In this document: piece by piece, positions 16,686 to 23,979 of the stretch | How the letters are laid out: every line of letters starts with the position of its first letter | How positions within the stretch are numbered: position 1 is the stretch's first letter | DNA from: an uncultured Myxococcales bacterium | GTDB taxonomy: Bacteria; Myxococcota_A; Polyangia; Fen-1088 | Assembly (NCBI GenBank): GCA_937889515.1 | Contig: CALAOV010000204.1 | Span: 1-32,072, forward strand | Direction: 5' to 3' | Length of the DNA: 32,072 nucleotides | Translations under genes and position numbers: made by a program | The notes under the pieces: model-generated | Databases searched by the model: none | What the model was told of the DNA's origin: nothing | What the model saw: the letters and a program-made list of their open reading frames with translations, nothing else

Positions 16686-17717
16686 CTAGCTGGGGGTGAG
16701 AAGGGCGAACACAATGGGCGCCGGGATCGAGCAGGCGCTGCAGAGGACGGCCACCGCCCAGGTCCCGCCTGTGGTGGTGAAGCCGGGGAAGGCGGTGCCG
16801 CCGTCGGCGTCCGCGGCGGCGAGGTCGACGTACTTCTGTCCAGCGGGAACGGCCACCGTGTAGAGCGAGGTCGCGTCGATCTCGATGTCGAGGAAGTGCG
16901 TCTGCAGATCGGCCGCCGTCATGCTCTGGAAATAGGCCAGCTCGACCTTGTCGAGCTTGGTCTGCGAAAAATCCAGCGTGTTGCCGAAGTTGTCCTTGGT
17001 GATCTGGCTCCAATCGATCTTCCAGGGACCGGCGACGGGGATCGAAACAGGCATCGTGCTGAGCGTGGCATTGAAGGTCAGCACGTTGCTGGCGCAGGCG
17101 TCCGGCGCGGCGACCGCGGTGTTCTGCGACGACGCCGTCGGCTGGATGAAGGTCATCGCCTGGGCGCCGACCCCCAGCGTCGTGCCGTGGGTGAAGAGCA
17201 ACAGGTACTGCGTCGTGGTGGACTCGAGGTAGTCGGTCGCCGGATCGAGCGCGGTGCCGTAGGACAGCTTGGAGAGCATCGTCGAGGTCGCGGCGGTGCC
17301 ACCGTCGCCGCCGGCGCTCGCGGTGTGAAGCTCGCGATAGATGGCGACCTCCGAAGAGAGCAGCTGGCCCGTCGCCAGCTTCGCCTCGATGTCCGAGGGC
17401 GACATGTTCCCTATCTTCAAGAAGGCGACGTTGTCGATGGAGGCGGCGGTGTGGCAGAGGAGATCTTTGCTGATGCCGGTCCAGGAAATAGAGAGATCTT
17501 GTGCCGACGCCGTCTGAATGGTCGGGATGTTCAGGCTGCTCTGCGACGTGTAGTTGTTCGCATCGCGCAGCACGACGTTCCCCACCGGGCTCATGCCCCC
17601 GCCGCCATTGGAGCTCCCGCACGACGCGACCAGGCAGACCAGAAGTGCGAACCCTTGAGGTGACGGCGACAGCGACGACAGCGGCGACAGCGGCGACAAA
17701 TCGGCGGCCCATCTCAT
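16686..17717 (-). CDS. Unrecognised lipoprotein with two internal repeats (family member 2)
   Basis: This 343-residue lipoprotein has a lipobox at LVASC. No known family is recognised, but it clearly matches the protein encoded at 11016-12047. Repeat 1 has LSISWTGISKDLLCHTA then IGNMSPSDIEAKL. Repeat 2 has WKIDWSQITKDNFGNTLD then QSMTAADLQTHFLDIEIDA and SLYTVAVPAGQKYVDL. The C-terminus CSACSIPAPIVFALL parallels CGNCKNPAPWYLTIL. ATG 17717 is chosen; GTG 17756 is possible, and neither has a good ribosome site. The region before the hydrophobic core is built of LSP repeats from a 9-nt DNA repeat. It heads the FadL/CHI-like/RND operon and diverges from the ketoacyl synthase operon. A periplasmic or surface partner of the transport system is a guess. 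Confidence 0.6.
   Translation of the reverse strand: MRWAADLSPLSPLSSLSPSPQGFALLVCLVASCGSSNGGGGMSPVGNVVLRDANNYTSQSSLNIPTIQTASAQDLSISWTGISKDLLCHTAASIDNVAFLKIGNMSPSDIEAKLATGQLLSSEVAIYRELHTASAGGDGGTAATSTMLSKLSYGTALDPATDYLESTTTQYLLLFTHGTTLGVGAQAMTFIQPTASSQNTAVAAPDACASNVLTFNATLSTMPVSIPVAGPWKIDWSQITKDNFGNTLDFSQTKLDKVELAYFQSMTAADLQTHFLDIEIDATSLYTVAVPAGQKYVDLAAADADGGTAFPGFTTTGGTWAVAVLCSACSIPAPIVFALLTPS
17663..17698. repeat. 9-nt tandem repeat in a signal-peptide region
   Basis: Four 9-nt units close to GCGGCGACA lie side by side and encode LSP/LSS triplets in the N-terminal part of the lipoprotein signal peptide on the minus strand. Because the unit is a multiple of three, copy-number change would lengthen or shorten the signal peptide without a frameshift. 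Confidence 0.6.
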
Positions 17718-17931
17718 GCGGCGGATTAGAACGCAAAGCCTTCGGCCCGTCGACACAATCCACCCGCGATCTCGCGCCCGCCCAGATGGAATCCGTGCTT
17801 TCGAGACCGGCTCATTCTTTCGACAGACAGCGTCGGATTTTGGTACGGCGTTTCATCCTGTTTGTTTGGGCTCGACGCGCGGAGCGTGTGGTACGTTGAT
17901 TTTTCTCCCGCAAGTCTCCGAGAGACCGTTC

Positions 17932-18972
17932 TTGAGCTTTCCGGAATTGCATCTTTCGAAGCCTGGCGTCGCGCTTCCCTCCGTGCGCGTCGACAACGCC
18001 GAGATCATTCGCCGCGTGCGTGCCTGCTTCAAAGGCACGTCCGACGAGTTCGCCGTCGTCGCGTCGGCGATCGAGCACGTGTTCGGCCTGTGCAAGACGC
18101 AGGTGCGCTACATCGAGCCCGACGCCGAGAAGGCGGGCGTCCTGGGCGACTACGCGGTCGCGGCCGCGAAAGACTGTCTCGACGCGAACGATCTCTCGCT
18201 CGACGAGGTCGACCTGGTCATCTGCGGGGGAATCGCGCGGCAGTACTTCGAACCGGCCACGGCCATGGAGGTGGCGGCCAAGCTCGGGCTCAAGCGGACG
18301 CACGCCTTCGACGTGACGGCGGCCTGTGTCGGACACCTCGAGGCGATCCAGACGGCCGCCGGCTATCTCCTGCTGCATCCGAGCTACCGCACCGCGCTGG
18401 TCTGCACCGCGGAGCTGTCGGGTCCCTACCTGAGCTACGACATCCAGACCGTTCGCGACCTTCAGATGAAAACGGCGGGTCTGACCGTCGGCAACGCGGC
18501 GGCCTGCATGCTGCTGCGAAGAACCCCCTTTCCGGGAGGCGGCATCCGGCTGATGGCGATCAACACCTTCACCGCACCCGATCATTGGAATCTCTGTCAG
18601 GTGCCAATCCGCGGAACGCTGGTTTCGTCTTCGGTTGAGCTGATGCGGCTCGGTAAGTACATTCCCCCCTGGGTGACCGAGCGTCTGGCCGCGCTGGGCA
18701 TGAAGCCCAACGACGTCGATCACTACGTCTTTCACCAGCCGAGCGAGATCATGGTCCGCAAGATCTTCGACGACATCGGCGTCGATCCCGCCAAGGGCGT
18801 CTACACGCATGCGCTTTACGGCAACACCGCCAGCGCAAGCATCGGGGTGACCTACCGGCGCCTGCTCGAAGAGCGGACGCTCCGGCCCGGCGACAAGCTG
18901 GTCCTCGGCAGCGCGGCCGCGGGTTACTCCATGGTGATGGCGACCGGGGAATGGACCGGGACCGCGGGTTAG
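17932..18972 (+). CDS. Ketoacyl-ACP synthase III-like condensing enzyme
   Basis: The protein (346 residues from this start) has the thiolase fold of KAS III/FabH relatives. All three catalytic residues are visible: Cys132 in FDVTAACVGHLEAIQ, His268 in VFHQPSE and Asn298 in YGNTASASIG. FabH-type enzymes condense an acyl-CoA with malonyl-ACP; relatives such as OleA join two acyl chains, and the substrate here cannot be told. The usual SGF/SGL after the catalytic Cys is VGH, so it is not standard FabH. The TTG at 17932 is chosen because GAGAGA lies about 6 nt upstream and family homology begins just after; the frame is open to ATG 17716, but those residues do not look like protein. It heads an operon with a DUF1302-like barrel (7-nt gap) and a LolA-like protein. 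Confidence 0.82.
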   Translation: MSFPELHLSKPGVALPSVRVDNAEIIRRVRACFKGTSDEFAVVASAIEHVFGLCKTQVRYIEPDAEKAGVLGDYAVAAAKDCLDANDLSLDEVDLVICGGIARQYFEPATAMEVAAKLGLKRTHAFDVTAACVGHLEAIQTAAGYLLLHPSYRTALVCTAELSGPYLSYDIQTVRDLQMKTAGLTVGNAAACMLLRRTPFPGGGIRLMAINTFTAPDHWNLCQVPIRGTLVSSSVELMRLGKYIPPWVTERLAALGMKPNDVDHYVFHQPSEIMVRKIFDDIGVDPAKGVYTHALYGNTASASIGVTYRRLLEERTLRPGDKLVLGSAAAGYSMVMATGEWTGTAG

Positions 18973-18979
18973 ACGGCCG

Positions 18980-20653
18980 ATGAGACCGGGTGACGTCGAG
19001 CATCTCGGCCCGCGGTTCGGGTCGCGCCAGCGGCCGGCCCGCGCCCGGACGTTGATCGCGCTGTTGATCGCGCTGTTCTTGGGACTGTTGGGCGCGCGCG
19101 TGTCCCGCGCGGCGGGCGATAGCGGCACCGGCGCTGCTGGGCCGATCGCGACCGTACCCGCGCCCCTCCAGACCGGCGCCGCTCCCGCACCCGATACCGG
19201 GGCTGCGACGTCGTCGGGGGCGCCGAGCTCGAGCGGAGCGGCCGACGCCGGAACGGCGGCCGCCGCCGACGCGGGCCCCGGGCTGTTTGAACAGAGCACC
19301 ACCGCCGCCGCCGCCAATGGATCGGGGAGCGCGCCCGCGGCGGCGGTACCCGGGCCGTTCACGCTGACGGGCTACGTCCGGGGCGATCTCTTCGCCGGAA
19401 AGGTTTCGGGCGCCAGCGCCGCCGAGCTCAAGTCTGGTACCGGAGAGCTGGCGCTCCAGCTGCGGACCGCGAAGGAGCCCCGCGGCGATGGCTTCGCCGA
19501 AGCGCGGATCCGCTACGGCCTGCAGGGCGACCAGCAACAGGGGACGATCGTCGATCTGCGTGAAGCCTACGTGAACCTGTACGCGGGGCCGGTCGATCTG
19601 CGGCTCGGCCAGCAGATCATCGTGTGGGGACGCGCCGACGCGCTCAACCCGACCAACAACCTGACGCCAGTCGATTTTCGAATTCGGTCACCGCTCGAGG
19701 ACGACATACGCCTCGGCAACCTGGGCGCGCGTGGCTTCGTTCGCTTCGCCCCCGCCCCCTTCCGGCTCGAGGGGGTCTGGATGCCGATCTATCTGCCGAC
19801 CGAGCTCCCCGCGGTCGCGCTGCCCCAGTACGTCGCCTACGGCCAGCCGGTCTTCCCCTCGCTGAACCTCCGGAACGGAACGGAGGCGGCTCGCCTGCAC
19901 CTCGAGCTGCCCGCCATCGAGATGTCGATCTCCTATCTGTACGGATACGCCCCGCTGCCCGGGCTCACGCTGACCGGCCTCACGCTGACCGCGGACGCGA
20001 TGGGCAACCCGAGCACCACCGTGCCGCCGTCGGTCCTGGTGTCGCGAACGGCCTACGACCAGCAGGTGATCGGGTTCGACTTCTCGACGGCGCTCGGCGA
20101 CGTCATGACCCTGCGCGGGGAGGCCGCCTACCGGAAGCCCTTCGACTATCAAGACAAGATCTACGCGGCCCGCCCCGACCTGCAGTATGTGGTCGGCGCC
20201 GACCACACCTTCGGATCGCTGAGCGTCATCGCCCAGTACATGGGGCGGTACGTGTTCGACTGGCAGAAACAGAACGGCCCCATGATGACGCTCGATCCGT
20301 CGGTTTTACCGATGGAACAGATGTCGGACGCGCCGTTCGTCTCGAACATCGTCAACGCGCAGCTGGCCAAGACGAACCAGATCCTGCTGTCGCAGACCGC
20401 CCGGGTCCAGCACCTGGCCACGCTGCGCTTCGAATGGCTGGGCGCGCACGAGACCCTGTCGCTCTCGTCGCTCTGCATGCTGAACTTCACGACCCACGAG
20501 TGGCTGATCACGCCCCGGATCGGCTACCGTGTCTCCGACGCGCTCACCATCTACGTCGGCGCGCAGGTCTTTCACGGCCCGACCGACACGCTCTTCGGCC
20601 TCATCGACGCGGAGCTGAGCGCCGGCTACGCCGAGCTTCGGTTCACCTTCTGA
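18980..20653 (+). CDS. DUF1302-like outer-membrane beta-barrel protein
   Basis: This 557-residue protein has an N-terminal signal segment (TLIALLIALFLGLLGARVSRA), a long Ala/Gly/Ser/Pro spacer to about residue 125, then a barrel. The segment EAYVNLYAGPVDLRLGQQIIVWGRADALNPTNNLTPVDF contains the GxQxxxWGRAD-LNP signature of DUF1302 and related porin-like proteins. Strands alternate through to the C-terminal AELRFTF, ending in Phe as outer-membrane barrels do. DUF1302 genes are often found beside RND transporters and lipoprotein-sorting-like proteins in loci for steroids or other lipids, and both partner types are nearby here. It starts 7 nt after the ketoacyl synthase stop with a weak ribosome site. 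The low-complexity spacer is longer than usual. Transport of a hydrophobic product is an inference from context. Confidence 0.7.
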   Translation: MRPGDVEHLGPRFGSRQRPARARTLIALLIALFLGLLGARVSRAAGDSGTGAAGPIATVPAPLQTGAAPAPDTGAATSSGAPSSSGAADAGTAAAADAGPGLFEQSTTAAAANGSGSAPAAAVPGPFTLTGYVRGDLFAGKVSGASAAELKSGTGELALQLRTAKEPRGDGFAEARIRYGLQGDQQQGTIVDLREAYVNLYAGPVDLRLGQQIIVWGRADALNPTNNLTPVDFRIRSPLEDDIRLGNLGARGFVRFAPAPFRLEGVWMPIYLPTELPAVALPQYVAYGQPVFPSLNLRNGTEAARLHLELPAIEMSISYLYGYAPLPGLTLTGLTLTADAMGNPSTTVPPSVLVSRTAYDQQVIGFDFSTALGDVMTLRGEAAYRKPFDYQDKIYAARPDLQYVVGADHTFGSLSVIAQYMGRYVFDWQKQNGPMMTLDPSVLPMEQMSDAPFVSNIVNAQLAKTNQILLSQTARVQHLATLRFEWLGAHETLSLSSLCMLNFTTHEWLITPRIGYRVSDALTIYVGAQVFHGPTDTLFGLIDAELSAGYAELRFTF

Positions 20654-20666
20654 AGAGGAGATCCCC

Positions 20667-21497
20667 ATGGGACAGAAACAGCACCGCTTCACCGCCCAGG
20701 CGCTCGCGCCGCTCATCGCGCTGTCGGGTGGTCTCTGCCTCGTCGGGCGGGGGACGCAGGCCGCGGCCCCCCCCTCACCGCGCGACATCATGGACAAGGT
20801 GACCGTCACCCGGAAGCTCGACGGCTCCGAGGCCGTCATCAAGATGACGGTCATCGGTGAGAGCGGTCAGACGCGCGAGCGCGAGATCACCATGGCCACC
20901 AAGCTCTACGACGGCGGCAAGACCGAGAAGCGCATCTACCGATTTCTGTCGCCGGCCGACGTGCAGGGGACCGGCATCCTGGTGTTCGACTACGAGACCA
21001 AGCCCGACGACGTCTGGATCTACCTACCGGCCCTGCGCAAGACGCGGCGGATCGTGAGCACGCAGCGCTCGCAGAGCTTCATGGGAAGCGAATTTTCTTA
21101 CGGCGATCTCAACATCCCGGCTCTCGACGACTTCACGTACACGCTGGTCAAGGAAGAGCCCGCCGGCGGCGAGCCCTGCTGGGTGATCGACCTCGTGCCG
21201 AAGAACAAGGAGATCGCCGAGGCCGAGGGCTATTCGAAGAAGACCTACTGGGTGAGCCAGGCGAAGCTGGCGGTGGTGCGGGGGCTCTACTACGACAAGG
21301 ACGGCAAGCTCTGGAAAGAGCTGGTGGCGCAGGACATCAAGCTTCTCGACCCCAAGAACAAGCGCTACCGGGCCATGCACATGGAGATGGTCAACAAGCA
21401 GAACGGCCGCCGATCCGTGTTCGAGTCCAAGAAGGTCACCTTCGCCCCCAACACCAAGGACGACTATTTCACCACCGCCTATCTCGAGCGCAGCTAG
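20667..21497 (+). CDS. Outer-membrane lipoprotein-sorting (LolA-like) protein
   Basis: This 276-residue exported protein begins at an ATG with GAGGAG 6 nt upstream. After the signal peptide (LIALSGGLCLVGRGTQA) it follows the LolA-like pattern: SPRDIMDKV, EAVIKMTVIGESGQTREREI, EKRIYRFLSPADVQGTGILV, DDVWIYLPALRKTRRIVSTQ, QSFMGSEFSYGDL, WVIDLVPKN and VFESKKVTFAP. In this fold a half-barrel carries a lipid or lipoprotein acyl chain across the periplasm. Such proteins are commonly encoded with RND/MMPL transporters, as here. It is the third gene of the ketoacyl synthase operon, 13 nt after the barrel gene. Length is normal and nothing is missing. Its cargo is not known; the neighbouring condensing enzyme suggests a lipid. 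Confidence 0.85.
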   Translation: MGQKQHRFTAQALAPLIALSGGLCLVGRGTQAAAPPSPRDIMDKVTVTRKLDGSEAVIKMTVIGESGQTREREITMATKLYDGGKTEKRIYRFLSPADVQGTGILVFDYETKPDDVWIYLPALRKTRRIVSTQRSQSFMGSEFSYGDLNIPALDDFTYTLVKEEPAGGEPCWVIDLVPKNKEIAEAEGYSKKTYWVSQAKLAVVRGLYYDKDGKLWKELVAQDIKLLDPKNKRYRAMHMEMVNKQNGRRSVFESKKVTFAPNTKDDYFTTAYLERS

Positions 21498-21560
21498 CTA
21501 GACTCCTGCCTTGATCAGTAGCTTCTCGATTCGTTGGGCGCTCGGGCTGCTCTCGCTGGC

Positions 21561-21885
21561 CTGGCCACCATGCTCTGGAACAAGTCCGGCAAGGACGCTC
21601 CCTGCTCCCTGGTCGAGGTGGCGGACGGCACCGGGGCGCTCACCACGGTGGTCGCCGACCTTGGGACCGTCTACAACTCGAGCACGTTCCACGGCGACCG
21701 GCGCCACCAGCAACGTCCTGGGCGACGTCCAGCGCCTCCCGAACGGGAACCTGCTGGTGACCTTCTCGACCTCGGGCCAGATTCACGAGATCGACAGGGC
21801 GGGCAAGCTGGTCATGAAGCTAACGGCCAGCTCCTACGGCTACTCGGAGTTCCGCGAGTCGCTCTACGGCCCGCCGCCGTACTGA
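21561..21885 (+). pseudogene. ASST-like gene remnant (deleted and frameshifted)
   Basis: Two pieces of an ASST-like protein remain in different frames. The first, about 21561-21692, reads MLWNKSGKDAPCSLVEVADG and on to STFH. The second, about 21706-21885, reads TSNVLGDVQRLPNGNLLV and ends ESLYGPPPY, matching GDVQRLPNGNTIV and ATLYGPPPK of the intact copies at 7697-11009. About 120 residues between them, including the region with the putative catalytic His, are absent, and the N-terminal half is missing. No start or signal peptide is visible. It is a decayed third ASST copy, lying between the LolA-like gene and the sulfotransferase gene and ending 4 bp before the latter's stop. Confidence 0.75.
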
Positions 21886-21889
21886 GGAC

Positions 21890-23017
21890 TCAGGCCTTCC
21901 CGCGCGCGGGCGCCGGCAGCTCGAGCGGTGGCAGAAACGTCTGGTAGAAGAAAGCGCAGTCGCGCCGGACCTGTTCTTCGGTGAGGCCGAATTTCTCGAG
22001 ATCGTAGCGGTGCTCCGATTCGTACTGGCGCTGCTTCTCACCGCGCGCCGCGACCGTGGCGCGCAGCTTCGGCGTCAGCTCGTGGCCGAGAAACCGGCAC
22101 ATCTCGTCCATCAGCCCCTCGAAGTCCATCATCATCCGGTCGTACCGCACCAGGAAGACGCGGCTCTTGTCGATGGCGCCGCTGGTCCAATCCTCGTGGA
22201 ACTTCTGCAGCAAGAGGATCCAGGCCTTGTACATGCGGTCGAGCCAGCGTTTGCGCACCAGGTCCGGCAGCGTCCAGAACCCGAACGCCTTGTCGAGCAC
22301 GCCGATGACCAGGCTCATCGAGCTCGGAATGACCGAGAGGGGATCGCGCGCCATGTAGAGGATCTGGGCCTCGGGGAAGCGCGCCAAGAACTGCGGCAGC
22401 CTCACGGCGAGCGAGAACAGCTTGGCGATGTTGCGATCGGCCCGGTGGAGCACCAGGCTGCGCCGCCAGAGCGCCTCCAGCCAGGCGGCGTCGCGGGCCG
22501 AGGTGTCGCGCACGCGCGGATCGAACCCGGGCAGCAGATCCTCGTCGTCGAACGAGAGGAAGAATCCGTACAGGAAGAAGCCGTCGAGGTAGCGGAAGAG
22601 CACCCCCACGTCGTCGGTCTCGACCGAGCTGAGGCTGGTCTGGTGCGCGTCGGTCGAGTGGAACTTGGCGGGGCTCACCTTCTCGAGCAGCGGCAAGATC
22701 GGTCTCAGCAACTTCTGCAGCAGCAGCGACGGGTAGAGCATCAGGAAGAGCTCCATCCCCGATCCGAATCCTTCGTCGGCCAGGAAGCGCTGGAGAAAGG
22801 TGGTGCCCGTGCGCGGATTGCCGACCAGCACAATGGGCCGGTTGGCGCGCGTCTTCCGCAGCCGCGGGAAGAAGACGTTGTCGAGCGCCATCGCGATTCC
22901 CACGACGGTCCGCACCCAAGCGAACAGGACCGCGACGAAGAGCGGGACGACCCGGACGCCGAAGGTCCTCCGCAACACGCGGTAGACCCGACCCATTCTG
23001 GACAGAATGCTATTCAT
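21890..23017 (-). CDS. PAPS-dependent sulfotransferase family protein
   Basis: The 375-residue protein carries the two PAPS-binding motifs. The 5'-phosphosulfate loop is IVLVGNPRTGTTFLQRFL (residues 62-79, GNPRTGTT at 66-73), and the 3'-phosphate motif is YMARDPLSVIPSSMSL (about 221-236) with Arg224 and the later Ser residues. A hydrophobic N-terminal segment (about 22-45) could tether it to the inner membrane. Such enzymes move the sulfuryl group from PAPS to an alcohol or sugar of a small molecule, lipid or glycan. The ATG start has GGAG about 8 nt upstream and overlaps the DHH gene stop by 4 nt, so the two are coupled. It is third in an operon after the CysDNC fusion and the DHH phosphoesterase. 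The acceptor cannot be read; nearby lipid genes suggest a lipid. Confidence 0.85.
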   Translation of the reverse strand: MNSILSRMGRVYRVLRRTFGVRVVPLFVAVLFAWVRTVVGIAMALDNVFFPRLRKTRANRPIVLVGNPRTGTTFLQRFLADEGFGSGMELFLMLYPSLLLQKLLRPILPLLEKVSPAKFHSTDAHQTSLSSVETDDVGVLFRYLDGFFLYGFFLSFDDEDLLPGFDPRVRDTSARDAAWLEALWRRSLVLHRADRNIAKLFSLAVRLPQFLARFPEAQILYMARDPLSVIPSSMSLVIGVLDKAFGFWTLPDLVRKRWLDRMYKAWILLLQKFHEDWTSGAIDKSRVFLVRYDRMMMDFEGLMDEMCRFLGHELTPKLRATVAARGEKQRQYESEHRYDLEKFGLTEEQVRRDCAFFYQTFLPPLELPAPARGKA

Positions 23018-23979
23018 GGCGAGCTCCGAAATTGTGCCTCGAACGCCTCTGCGAAAGGCTCCAGATCTTCGGGCGGGAGGTGATTGATGCCGGCCGCGGT
23101 GAGGCGCCCGCCGCCGGTCGGAAATCGGCGGCAGAAAGCTTCCGCCGAGATCGGCGACTCGCGCGGCACGCGCAGCGAGACCAGATATCCGCCACCCGTC
23201 TTGGGCGAGACGATGGCGACGGCATTTCCGGAATAGGTCTTCGCGAGATCGTTGGCCAAGGTTCCGCTGGCGCGCCGAGCCCAGGCGGCGTCGGGGAGCG
23301 TGAAGAAGATCGCGCCCGACACCCGGCGCGTCGGTTCCAGCCGCCGGGCCGATTCCATGTCCGCCCGAAATCCATCGGACACCCGGCGGCAGCCGGCGGA
23401 TCTCTGCGCGAACTCCAGGGGGTCGGCGAAGGGACGCATCTCCTCCGCCAGCTCGGCCGGCGAGACGTGGAGGTCGGCCAGCGTTTCGCCGTAGGCGTTG
23501 TAGTTGATGGCGACGCCGAGCTCGCGCAAACGCTCGACCGCACCGGGCTCGAGCCCAGCGCCCGCGGCGAGCGCCCGCCCCTCCTCGACCAGGCTGTCGC
23601 CGAAGATGCCGACCAGCGCCCAGCTCCGGAACCGCCCCTGCAGGACCCGATCGACCAGCAAGCTGGTGCAAACGTTGGGGCTGAGATCGAGATGCGCCTC
23701 GAGGCCCGGGTGCGCCGGGATCTCGCCGGTGAAGTGGTGGTCGAAGTAGCGGACCGACACGCCGGCCTCGAGCAGCGCGAGCAGCGGCGCCCGGTTCACG
23801 TCGAGAGAGACGTCCAGCACCGTGCAGTGGTCTCCCGGGGCTCCCGTGACCCGATCGAGTAGCGCGATGTCGCGCTTGACGCCGGTGATGAGCGGCCCGG
23901 GTGGCGCGCCGTCGAGACGCAACTGCTGTAGAGCGCAAAGTCCATCGGCGTCGCCGTTGAAGACGTAGCTGTGGGTCAC
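23014..23979 (-). CDS. DHH family phosphoesterase (candidate pAp phosphatase)
   Basis: This 321-residue protein has the metal-binding motifs of DHH phosphoesterases: [14 protein letters not shown] at the N-terminus, VLDVSLD near residue 50, [10 protein letters not shown] near 75 and [11 protein letters not shown] near 120. The C-terminal domain ends with [16 protein letters not shown], corresponding to the DHHA1 GGGHxxAAG block but with Arg in place of His. The family includes NrnA-type enzymes that break pAp, the by-product of PAPS sulfotransferases. Its place between the PAPS-forming fusion (GTGA overlap) and the sulfotransferase (ATGA overlap) strongly suggests pAp removal. The GTG start has GAGAGGGG about 7 nt upstream. 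Another phosphoester or short RNA substrate is possible, and the Arg substitution may change specificity. Confidence 0.8.
   Translation of the reverse strand: MTHSYVFNGDADGLCALQQLRLDGAPPGPLITGVKRDIALLDRVTGAPGDHCTVLDVSLDVNRAPLLALLEAGVSVRYFDHHFTGEIPAHPGLEAHLDLSPNVCTSLLVDRVLQGRFRSWALVGIFGDSLVEEGRALAAGAGLEPGAVERLRELGVAINYNAYGETLADLHVSPAELAEEMRPFADPLEFAQRSAGCRRVSDGFRADMESARRLEPTRRVSGAIFFTLPDAAWARRASGTLANDLAKTYSGNAVAIVSPKTGGGYLVSLRVPRESPISAEAFCRRFPTGGGRLTAAGINHLPPEDLEPFAEAFEAQFRSSP

Noticed and set aside
17716-17931. N-terminal extension of the ketoacyl synthase from ATG 17716
   Set aside because: The extra 72 residues look like translated promoter DNA and overlap the divergent lipoprotein start; family similarity begins after the TTG at 17932.
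17812-19362. A 516-codon minus-strand frame
   Set aside because: Covers the ketoacyl synthase gene and the start of the barrel gene on the other strand; composition is typical of an antisense shadow.
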